Shown here piece after piece: positions 56,857-64,000 of a stretch of 64,000 nucleotides of DNA. The notes below the pieces were generated by a model. The model did not search any database. It saw nothing but the letters and a program-made list of their open reading frames with translations, and had not been told where the DNA came from. The stretch covers positions 1,983,501 to 2,047,500 of the forward strand of contig NC_007776.1 in assembly GCF_000013225.1 (NCBI RefSeq), read 5' to 3'. Source of the DNA: Synechococcus sp. JA-2-3B'a(2-13) (GTDB lineage Bacteria > Cyanobacteriota > Cyanobacteriia > Thermostichales > Thermostichaceae). The position numbers and the translations under genes are program-made. Each line of letters starts with the position of its first letter. Positions within the stretch are counted from its first letter, which is position 1.

Positions 56857-57253
56857 CCTCAACCTCCACCGAGAATGGCCCCGATCGTACTCTTCTCCTG
56901 CCCAGAGAGCGGCTATTGAAAAAAAACAGCCGCCCGTGCCCACACCGGCGCAATCCCTTGGCCAATCTCTATAGTTATTTCAATCTAGATTGAGACACCT
57001 TCTCAGCGCTCTGCGCCGCTTCTACAGCCACCTCTAATCCCTCTCCATCGGGGAGAGGGGAGTTGGGGAGTAGTGCAACAGAAATGTTTCATTCCTGTTT
57101 AGAATGACTAGACCTCCGATCCCAGTGGCAGGGGTTTGCTCTTCGGTTTTGCCTCTTCCGCCACTGTGACCGTTAGCCAGGTTCTCCTAGGGATCTCGCC
57201 AAAAGGCATAGATTAGCGCTTATGATTTAGTAGTAAACCTTTAGCTTTTCTTG
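56857..57253. other. divergent intergenic region with hairpin and inverted repeat
   Basis: About 400 bp. A hairpin CCCTCTCC/GGAGAGGG lies at 57043-57063 and resembles a dispersed cyanobacterial hairpin family. A second inverted repeat CAGTGGC (57123-57129) / GCCACTG (57160-57166) lies about 90 bp before the LysR gene and may be an operator. No gene was recognised. Confidence 0.45.
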
Positions 57254-58288
57254 ATGTCCATGAAGGCCATTACCTTGCACCAACTGCAAATCTTCGAGGT
57301 TGCCGCTCGTCACTTGAGCTTTACCCGCGCTGCCGAAGAGCTCTACCTGACCCAGCCCACGATTTCCATGCAGATCAAGCAATTGAGCAAAGCTGTAGGG
57401 TTGCCGCTGTTTGAACAGGTGGGCAAGCGGCTGTATCTCACCGAAGCGGGGCAAGCTTTACACCAAACCTGCGAGAAGATTTTTGAACAATTGAATCAAT
57501 TTGAGATGACCCTTGCCGACCTGAAGGGGTTAAAGCAGGGACGGCTGAGCATTGGAGTGGTCACCACTGCCAAATACTTTATTCCCCGTCTTCTGGGGCC
57601 ATTTTGTCAGCAGTATCCCGGCATTGACGTAGCTCTTAAGGTGCTCAACCGCCAGCAGGTTTTGGAGCGGATGAGCAACAACATGGACGATCTCTACGTG
57701 ATGGGGATGCCGCCAGAAGATCTGGACGTGGTGGCACAACCTTTTCTGGAAAATCCTTTGGTGGTGATGGCCTCTATTCATCATCCCCTGGTGGGCCAAA
57801 AGGGGATCCCTCTGGCGCGCATTGCCCAAGAACCTTTTTTAGCCCGTGAACCCGGCTCCGGCACCCGCATGGCTGTAGAGCGGCTCTTCGACAAGCATAA
57901 CCTGAAACTCAACATCCGCATGGAGATAGGCAGCAGCGAAGCCATTCGCCAGGGCATTGTGGGTGGATTGGGCATTTCGGTTTTGTCTCAGCATGTGTTG
58001 GCCTTGGGGGGGTGGCAGCATCATCTGGCTATTTTGGATGTGGAAGAGTTTCCCATTCGGGGGTTCTGGCATTTGGTCTATTTGCGCTCTAAACGTCTTT
58101 CGGTGGTGGCCAAAGCTTTTGCCGACTTTCTTCTTTCCCAGGTTTCTCAAATGGAGCTGGACTTTGTGGCTAAAGAGCAGCACAAATCCAATTCAAGTCC
58201 CAATCCTGAACTGTTTTCTGGCAAAGAGGCTGAAGCACAGCCGAGAGCTCTTGTCGCAACCCCCGGATCCCCTCAAAGTCGTGAGTGA
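57254..58288 (+). CDS. LysR family regulator, RbcR/CmpR/NdhR type
   Basis: A 344-residue LTTR. Residues 1-65 are the helix-turn-helix (LHQLQIFEVAARHLSFTRAAEEL, TQPTISMQIKQL) and 90-300 the effector domain. The HTH and the GRLSIGVVTTAKYFIPRLLGPF segment match regulators of Rubisco and carbon-concentrating genes. The start is ATG 57254 (TTG 57251 and ATG 57260 are alternatives). The C-terminal 40 residues are a tail that overlaps the next gene on the opposite strand by 119 bp. Confidence 0.88.
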   Translation: MSMKAITLHQLQIFEVAARHLSFTRAAEELYLTQPTISMQIKQLSKAVGLPLFEQVGKRLYLTEAGQALHQTCEKIFEQLNQFEMTLADLKGLKQGRLSIGVVTTAKYFIPRLLGPFCQQYPGIDVALKVLNRQQVLERMSNNMDDLYVMGMPPEDLDVVAQPFLENPLVVMASIHHPLVGQKGIPLARIAQEPFLAREPGSGTRMAVERLFDKHNLKLNIRMEIGSSEAIRQGIVGGLGISVLSQHVLALGGWQHHLAILDVEEFPIRGFWHLVYLRSKRLSVVAKAFADFLLSQVSQMELDFVAKEQHKSNSSPNPELFSGKEAEAQPRALVATPGSPQSRE

Positions 58289-60623
58289 ACAATACTCGCA
58301 AAAACCCCAGGTAAGCCCGCGCCCACTCGTCTTCCGGATCCAGCTCGACGATCTGTTGAAAATGCAACTGAGCTGCTTCTGGTTGTAACAGCGCCGCCAA
58401 CATCAAGCCCAGTTGGTAGTGGCTTTGGATTTGCTGGCTCGGTTGGCCTTGGGCAGCAGCCTGTTGCCGTTCCCCCTCCAGCAGTTGCCGTACCAGGATG
58501 CGATCTGGATCCGTCAAAAAAGTCGGGTATTGCAGGGTTGTCCAGGCATTGAGATAAAGGGAGAGGGCCTGCAGATCCCCAGCGGCAGCAGCTCTGGCCG
58601 CCTCGCGGAGAGGAAACAAGGGATCCGTTACAAGGGGGGATCCCTCCTTCGGGAAGCTCGACAGGGATCCTCTCCAGGATTGGTGTAGGGAATGGCGGAT
58701 CCCTTTGGGCGACTGCCATTCCAGGTGGAGAAGGCCACCTCTTGGGAAGTCGGTTGTGGGCAGCGTCAAGATCTCTTCCACCAGCCAGCCGCCTGTTGAG
58801 TTGAGCTGCAGGCGATTCTGCCCCAGCACCCAGGCCCGCTTCTCCAAAACCCGTCCTTGCCCATCTTCCAGCCGCGCCCAGACCAGCGTCTGGGCCAAGT
58901 TCTGAGCTGGGCCTTGCCAGCGCAACTTCCAGGCCGGGATCCCCAGCTCCAACAGCGCCTCAACCTCCACCAGCTCCACCTCCTCAGCTTCAAGAGGCCA
59001 CTCCTGTACCGTCACCTTTGAAAAGCGAGGGAAGTAAGTGTGCGGCCGACCCACCGTAGGCAACTCCACCGCCGGATCTTGTCGCCAGTCTGGGCTGCTG
59101 CGCAGGTGCTGCCGGATCTGCTCCTTAGTCGGGCCATAGGGGCCGATAATCCCCTGTTCCCCTTCCGCATCCACAAACCCATCCAGCAAGGAGAGCTCCA
59201 ACTCCGGCCAGGGGGTTTGCCCGGCAGCGCGGAACGTGACCGGCCAGCGCTGGAGAGCCGCCAAGTAGGTGAGGGTTTCGGAAGAGATCAGCTCTGTATT
59301 GGGGAGAACTCCCAACGTGGTGGTCAAGCCTGGCTGGATCAAGGATTGGATCCACTGCGTCAGCTCCTGTGTGGGGTGCTGCCCCTGCCAATGCATTTGG
59401 ATCCCCGTCCACAGAGGGGCCACCCCTGGGGTGAGGGGCCGACCCAAATTGGCCAAGGCCAAGCAGCCCAGAACTAGCCCTGCACAGACTCCCCTTTGCA
59501 AAGCCCACGCACCCCAGCGTTCCTCCAACCACCGGCAAGCCTTTTGGATCCCGCCTGCTGATAACACGGCCAAGAGAGGCAGCAGGGGTAGGGTGAAGCG
59601 CACATCTTTGATGTCCACCAGGGTGTAGAGAAGGTAGCCCGAACCGTAGGTGGCCCACAAGACTGCCTCTCGCCTGTCCAGGGATCCCCACCCGCTCAGC
59701 AGCGGCAACCCCCACAAAAAAGGGCTCATCTGCAGGGGCAAAAGGCGCAAGTAGGCAGTCCACCAGCACAGGGATCCCGCTGGGCAAGTGATGTAGTAGT
59801 GGGCAGTCTCGGCGTAAGCCCAGCCATTGCTGAGCACAAACAGCCAATTGGCCCCATACCAGGGCCAGCACAAAAGCAGCATCACACCCATCCCCAAGGC
59901 CAAGTGGGCCAGCCGCGCCGGCCAAGGGATCCCTTTCCACCACCCCACCGCTTTCCCAGAGCGCCAGAGGGCCTGACCTGCAACTCCCACCAAAGGCAGC
60001 AGCAAAAACAGCACCCCTGTCCACTTGGTAAGCAGCACCGCCGCCACCCCCGCCCCCACCCCCACCGCCCCCCACCAGGAAGGCTTCTCCCCATAGGCCC
60101 ACAGCGCCCAAAACGCCAGCGTCACCGCCACCACCAGCGGCAACTCCAACATGTACACGTGGGCCAAAGCCGTGATCCCCGGATAGAGGAGCACCAACGC
60201 CGCCGCCAGCCAGCCCACTTCCCAGGAGCGATAGACCCGCTGTCCCAGCCGCTGCGTTGCCAGAACCAGCACCCCCAGCAACCCCAAGTTGAGCAACTGC
60301 CCGTCCGCCCGGCTGAACGGATGTAGAACTGCCAAGGGGATCCCCAGCCAATAGGCCAAAGGGGGGTAGCGCTGGTTCAAATGCAAAAACTGCTGCCCCC
60401 ACAGCCCATCCCAGCGAAACCGCTGCAGGTGAAGCCCAAACGCCTGCGCCTGCAACAAATGCTGCGCCTCATCCCAGGCTGGCGGCAAGGGATCCGTCCA
60501 ATTCCAGATCACCAGCAGCAGCAGGGCCACCATCCCCAGCCCGGCCCACCACCGCAGGAAAGGGATCCCCGGCCTGTGGGGTCTCTCCGGCAATGTCTCT
60601 CTCTCCTCGTCTGTACCGTTCAT
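58170..60623 (-). CDS. GT39/ArnT-like membrane glycosyltransferase with C-terminal TPR
   Basis: An 817-residue protein. About 11-12 hydrophobic helices fill residues 20-400. The DPLPPAWDEAQHLL segment holds the acidic residue typical of GT-C enzymes using polyprenyl-phosphate sugars. Residues about 430-700 are a soluble periplasmic domain, and 730-790 contain a TPR-like region (HYQLGLMLAALLQPEAAQLHFQQIVELD, split). It probably glycosylates lipids or proteins outside the membrane. The 3' end overlaps the LysR gene tail-to-tail by 119 bp. Confidence 0.82.
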   Translation of the reverse strand: MNGTDEERETLPERPHRPGIPFLRWWAGLGMVALLLLVIWNWTDPLPPAWDEAQHLLQAQAFGLHLQRFRWDGLWGQQFLHLNQRYPPLAYWLGIPLAVLHPFSRADGQLLNLGLLGVLVLATQRLGQRVYRSWEVGWLAAALVLLYPGITALAHVYMLELPLVVAVTLAFWALWAYGEKPSWWGAVGVGAGVAAVLLTKWTGVLFLLLPLVGVAGQALWRSGKAVGWWKGIPWPARLAHLALGMGVMLLLCWPWYGANWLFVLSNGWAYAETAHYYITCPAGSLCWWTAYLRLLPLQMSPFLWGLPLLSGWGSLDRREAVLWATYGSGYLLYTLVDIKDVRFTLPLLPLLAVLSAGGIQKACRWLEERWGAWALQRGVCAGLVLGCLALANLGRPLTPGVAPLWTGIQMHWQGQHPTQELTQWIQSLIQPGLTTTLGVLPNTELISSETLTYLAALQRWPVTFRAAGQTPWPELELSLLDGFVDAEGEQGIIGPYGPTKEQIRQHLRSSPDWRQDPAVELPTVGRPHTYFPRFSKVTVQEWPLEAEEVELVEVEALLELGIPAWKLRWQGPAQNLAQTLVWARLEDGQGRVLEKRAWVLGQNRLQLNSTGGWLVEEILTLPTTDFPRGGLLHLEWQSPKGIRHSLHQSWRGSLSSFPKEGSPLVTDPLFPLREAARAAAAGDLQALSLYLNAWTTLQYPTFLTDPDRILVRQLLEGERQQAAAQGQPSQQIQSHYQLGLMLAALLQPEAAQLHFQQIVELDPEDEWARAYLGFLRVLFTHDFEGIRGLRQELSAVLQPLCQKTVQDWDLNWICAAL

Positions 60624-60759
60624 GCTTTGAAAACAATCCGCAGAGATTCAGCAGACATTGGGATCCCTTGCAACTGCCACCTGGCCTTGCCCCCCAGAGC
60701 TAAACTCAACCTGTGTCATTCTCAGCGCTCCTCCCACAGACCGAGAGCTTCAGCATCCC

Positions 60760-62337
60760 ATGATCGCTCCATCTGTCGGCCCAGAAGGGGTTTGGATCCT
60801 TGCGGATCAACTCCACCCCCAGCAATCCGCCCTCGCTTCCCTCTCGACCCTATCCCCAGACCGAGTTCCCGTCATTCTCATCGAATCTCACCGGTGGGCC
60901 AGCTCCCGCAACCACCACCAGCAGAAACTGGTGCTGGTCTGGTCGGCCATGCGTCACTTTGCCCAAGAACTGCAACAGCGGGGCTACCCGGTCACCTACG
61001 TGGAAGCCGACAGCTATGCCGAGCCCCTGCAAACCTGGGCCAAGCAACATCAACTGCAGCAGATCCGCCTCATGCAGCCCGCCGATATTCCCGTCCGAGA
61101 TGAAATAGAAAAGCTGAGATCCACCCTCCCTTGCCCCCTCCTGATCTTGGAAAACAACCACTTCCTCTGGACAGCTGATCAATTTATCGAGTGGGCCTCA
61201 GGCCGCAAGCGCCTGCTTCTGGAAGACTTTTACCGCGAAGGGCGAAGACGCTTCCGCATTCTCATGGATGGCCCCAAGCCCCTGGGCGGGCGCTGGAACT
61301 ACGACCGGGAGAACCGCCATCCTCCCAAACCGGGAATGCGCTATCCTCGGCCCCTCACCTTTTCCCCCGATGCCATTACCCAGGCTGTCATCGCAAAAGT
61401 TAGGCAACACTACGGCCATCACTTCGGATCCTTAGAAGGATTTGGCTGGGCCGTCACCCGCGCCCAAGCCCTGCAAGTGCTTGATCATTTCATTCACGAG
61501 CGCTTGCCCCACTTCGGCCCCTGGCAAGACGCCATGCAAGCCGGGGAAGACTTCCTTTTCCACTCGCTGCTTTCTCCCTACCTCAACTTGGGCCTGCTCA
61601 CCCCCCACGAAGTCATCGCTGCCGTCGAACAAGCCTACCATCGCGGCGGGATCCCCCTGCCCTCCGCCGAAGGCTTCATCCGCCAGATCCTGGGCTGGCG
61701 GGAGTACATGCGCGGCTTCTACGAATACCAGATGCCCAACGGCTATGCCCAGAACAACTTTTTTGGCCACCAGCGACCCCTGCCAGAGTTTTTTTGGACG
61801 GGCAAAACCGACATGGCCTGTCTGCAGCACACCCTGGATCAAATTCGCCGTCATGGTTATGCCCACCACATCCAGCGGCTAATGGTGCTCAGCAATTTCG
61901 CCCTCATCAGTGGCATTCAGCCCCAGGCAGTAGAAGCGTGGTTTCAGGATGTGTTTATCGACAGCTACGACTGGGTGATGCAGCCCAACGTCATCGGCAT
62001 GGGCCTTTTTGCCGATGGGGGCATGCTCTCCACCAAACCCTATGCCGCCTCTGCTCAGTACATCCGCAAAATGAGTGACTACTGCCGCCATTGCCGCTAC
62101 AATCCCAGCGAAAAGGTTGGCAAACAAGCCTGCCCCATCAATACGTTGTATTGGGACTTCCTGTTGCGTCAGCGATCCCTCTTAGCCCCCTTGGGCAGAA
62201 TGAAATGGGTATTGATCCATTTGGATCGCATGGAACCGGAGCTAAAGGCCCAGATCCAGGCGCAAGCCGCTGCTTGGTGGGATCCCTTGCAATCTGCACT
62301 CGACGAACAGAGTCCATCTCATTTGCAATCTGTCTAA
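60760..62337 (+). CDS. iron-sulfur photolyase/cryptochrome (FeS-BCP, PhrB/CryB-like)
   Basis: A 525-residue flavoprotein of the prokaryotic 6-4 photolyase/CryPro class. Residues about 5-130 are the Rossmann antenna domain (WILADQLHPQQSAL). The FAD domain follows, with SYDWVMQPNVIGMG. Four cysteines for a [4Fe-4S] cluster are visible: MACLQH, YCRHCRYN and ACPINTLYW. It repairs 6-4 photoproducts or senses blue light. The ATG at 60760 fits the family; the frame is open to 60658. Followed 75 bp later by nrdR. Confidence 0.92.
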   Translation: MIAPSVGPEGVWILADQLHPQQSALASLSTLSPDRVPVILIESHRWASSRNHHQQKLVLVWSAMRHFAQELQQRGYPVTYVEADSYAEPLQTWAKQHQLQQIRLMQPADIPVRDEIEKLRSTLPCPLLILENNHFLWTADQFIEWASGRKRLLLEDFYREGRRRFRILMDGPKPLGGRWNYDRENRHPPKPGMRYPRPLTFSPDAITQAVIAKVRQHYGHHFGSLEGFGWAVTRAQALQVLDHFIHERLPHFGPWQDAMQAGEDFLFHSLLSPYLNLGLLTPHEVIAAVEQAYHRGGIPLPSAEGFIRQILGWREYMRGFYEYQMPNGYAQNNFFGHQRPLPEFFWTGKTDMACLQHTLDQIRRHGYAHHIQRLMVLSNFALISGIQPQAVEAWFQDVFIDSYDWVMQPNVIGMGLFADGGMLSTKPYAASAQYIRKMSDYCRHCRYNPSEKVGKQACPINTLYWDFLLRQRSLLAPLGRMKWVLIHLDRMEPELKAQIQAQAAAWWDPLQSALDEQSPSHLQSV

Positions 62338-62412
62338 GCACCAGAAGATTAAGCATCCGGTAAAATTGAGGCACCCTCCTACCCACCTGTCGCTTTGTAA
62401 GGACTGCAAGCC

Positions 62413-62955
62413 ATGAAATGTCCCCGCTGCAGCAAACAAGAAATCCGAGTTTTGGAATCTCGTTCGGCAGAAGGTGGCCAGAGTGTGCGGCGGCGGCGAG
62501 AATGCATGTCCTGTGGCTACCGCTTCACCACCTATGAGCGCATCGAGTTCATGCCCATCATGGTCATTAAACGGGATGGATCCCGCGAAAGTTTCAACCG
62601 CAACAAGATCCTGCAAGGGGTGATGCGTGCCTGCCAAAAAACCCCCGTCACCGTCAGACAGATGGAAGAGCTGGTCAATGAGATCGAAGAAAAACTGCAA
62701 TTGGAAGATGCCCAAGAGGTAACCAGCCTGCGCATCGGCGAGATGGTGCTGGAGCGCCTGCAACACCTAAGCGAGGTGGCCTACGTGCGCTTTGCCTCCG
62801 TTTATCGCCAGTTTCAGGGTATAAAAGACTTTGTCAATGAGCTGGAACAGTTGGAACCACCTCTGCGACGGGATCTGGAGCGGCTGCTGCAGGACTCCTC
62901 TGCCTCAGATTCCGAATCTTCAGGCTCCCCGGACTTGGTGGGAGAGTATTCGTGA
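62413..62955 (+). CDS. nrdR: transcriptional repressor of ribonucleotide reductase
   Basis: A 180-residue NrdR. The zinc ribbon is CPRCSKQ and [13 protein letters not shown]; an ATP-cone follows ([20 protein letters not shown]). It represses nrd genes in response to ATP/dATP. The last 25 residues are a Ser/Glu-rich tail beyond the usual about 155 residues. Confidence 0.96.
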   Translation: MKCPRCSKQEIRVLESRSAEGGQSVRRRRECMSCGYRFTTYERIEFMPIMVIKRDGSRESFNRNKILQGVMRACQKTPVTVRQMEELVNEIEEKLQLEDAQEVTSLRIGEMVLERLQHLSEVAYVRFASVYRQFQGIKDFVNELEQLEPPLRRDLERLLQDSSASDSESSGSPDLVGEYS

Positions 62956-63218
62956 CGTGGGAACGACAGCGCAAGCCGGCCCTCCCTGGAAGCAGCGGGG
63001 AAATGGCGCTTGTGGGCGGGAAAAATTGCTGTGAAGAGATCGCCCATTCCAAAGGCTTAGCGGTATGCTTGGGGTAGTAATTGCGGCTTACACTAACGCT
63101 AGAGCTGCACGCCTTTAGATTGACGGTGTTCAGCACTATCCTTGGAGATCCCTGATATCTTGGATCCCTCTGTGTCAAGCTGTCCCAGCCCCCTGTCCTT
63201 CCGAGTCGATCCCAATCT

Positions 63219-64000
63219 ATGCAATACGGTTTTCGGGGTTCTAGCCCCTCTGGCGCTCGCAACAGCAACGGTAACCCCAGTGGCTTTCGCTCCCCTGCCG
63301 CAATGGAGACGGGGCCAGGGGTGGTGCCGATTCAGGTGTATCAACAAGTGGCCGAAGAGTTGGAGTCTGCCCGTCAGCAGGTAAGCCTGCTTTCCTCGGA
63401 AAACCAGCACCTGCGCGCTCTGCATCAGCAGTTGTCTGGAGAGCTCGCTGCCATCACCCGAGAGTTCCAGGGGCAATTGGGCCACACCCTGAAGCGCCTG
63501 CAGCAAATCAGCCTACGGCTTGCTGACGCAAATGGCCAGGCTGCCCAAGTTGCTGCAGCTTCTGAAGCCTCTTTCCAACAGAACAGCCCGACTGCCAATC
63601 CCGGCCAACCGGAAGCCCCTCCCAGCTACGATTTTTTGAATCGCCTCAAGCGCCGACAGGCCCGCAACGAGACCCCCTCCTTCTCATCCAACGGCTTTGC
63701 CCCGTCCTCCTTTGATTCCCTTCGCCACCCTTCCACCCACACCTCTGCCGAGCCCTACCCCCGCACTGGCTACCAGGTTCCTTCCCTGGACGAGTTGATG
63801 CAGGATAGGGGCGGCCCGGATCCCTATCTCGGCGAGGCAGACTCCTCAGCCTATTCCACCGGCATTTATCAGCGGGTACGGGAGCAACATCACGGATCCC
63901 AGGGCTCTGCCGTACTTTGGATGGCCGCTGCAGTCGTCTTAGTCATTGGATCGTTTGGGTTGGGATTTGTAGCCGTACAGCCGTTTTTGCGCAACAACCC
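63219..64000 (+). CDS. hypothetical membrane protein with coiled coil (3' end outside window)
   Basis: The frame runs from an ATG at 63219 off the window without a stop (260 codons). Residues about 42-95 form a coiled coil (VYQQVAEELESARQQVSLL); 105-215 are Pro/Ser-rich and low complexity; about 232-253 are a membrane helix (VLWMAAAVVLVIGSFGLGFV). A cytoplasmic N-terminus with a periplasmic C-terminus is likely. The family is not recognised. Confidence 0.65.
   Translation, partial: MQYGFRGSSPSGARNSNGNPSGFRSPAAMETGPGVVPIQVYQQVAEELESARQQVSLLSSENQHLRALHQQLSGELAAITREFQGQLGHTLKRLQQISLRLADANGQAAQVAAASEASFQQNSPTANPGQPEAPPSYDFLNRLKRRQARNETPSFSSNGFAPSSFDSLRHPSTHTSAEPYPRTGYQVPSLDELMQDRGGPDPYLGEADSSAYSTGIYQRVREQHHGSQGSAVLWMAAAVVLVIGSFGLGFVAVQPFLRNN

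Noticed and set aside
59125..60402. 425-codon minus-strand frame inside the glycosyltransferase gene
   Set aside because: Glycine-rich shadow frame; the membrane protein frame is the coherent one.

Overview
The window looks like the chromosome of a thermophilic, unicellular cyanobacterium of the hot-spring Synechococcus group (JA-3-3Ab / JA-2-3B'a type). The grounds are cyanobacterial protein families (PatA-like regulator, RbcR-type LysR protein, Pil chemotaxis genes, YGGT, DUF29 and Uma2 proteins), GC-rich sequence, and a striking excess of the octamer GGGATCCC, which seems to take the place of the usual cyanobacterial HIP1 palindrome GCGATCGC. The species assignment is inference; no rRNA or tRNA gene was seen.

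Layout. 1-12 kb: end of an ABC ATPase, an M23 murein hydrolase activator, KDPG aldolase, ybeY-dgkA, thrB, an anion permease, an SDR protein, a broken gene, a cyanobacterial hypothetical, citrate synthase, a YraQ-type permease and a DUF29 protein. 12-21 kb: an FAD oxidoreductase, the complete pstS-C-A-B phosphate importer with an 11-bp-periodic Pho box, pyrB and purB. 20.6-24.9 kb: Uma2 protein, TPR lipoprotein-like protein, lipB, thioredoxin and a membrane-anchored CofE-like protein. 24.9-29.1 kb: a sulfur unit (persulfide-dioxygenase-like hydrolase, DUF29, rhodanese, SulP transporter) divergent from an ArsR/SqrR-like repressor, with two perfect inverted repeats between them. 29.2-32.6 kb: UDP-glucose dehydrogenase and UDP-xylose synthase, then a CDF metal transporter. 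32.9-35.2 kb: a 31-repeat CRISPR array without cas genes, whose degenerate last repeat lies inside the 3' end of a metallophosphatase gene. 36.4 kb: upp. 37-48 kb: a six-gene type IV pilus chemotaxis (phototaxis/motility) cluster. 48.4-57 kb: YGGT protein, etfBA, an orphan Tat-exported substrate-binding protein, argS, a hypothetical and a GHL10/DUF187-like hydrolase. 57-64 kb: RbcR-type regulator overlapping tail-to-tail with a GT39-type membrane glycosyltransferase, an iron-sulfur photolyase/cryptochrome, nrdR and a membrane protein running off the window.

Most notable beyond ordinary annotation: the solitary CRISPR array and its fusion to a host gene; a short dispersed repeat (core AGCGGGACGGAGTCC) present both between and inside genes, tolerated in frame in two proteins and supplying a stop codon in a third; the persulfide-response operon; and an SDR protein lacking its catalytic serine. 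Starts were moved from the longest ORF where a ribosome-binding site, family alignment or overlap argued for it; these choices are stated in each entry.
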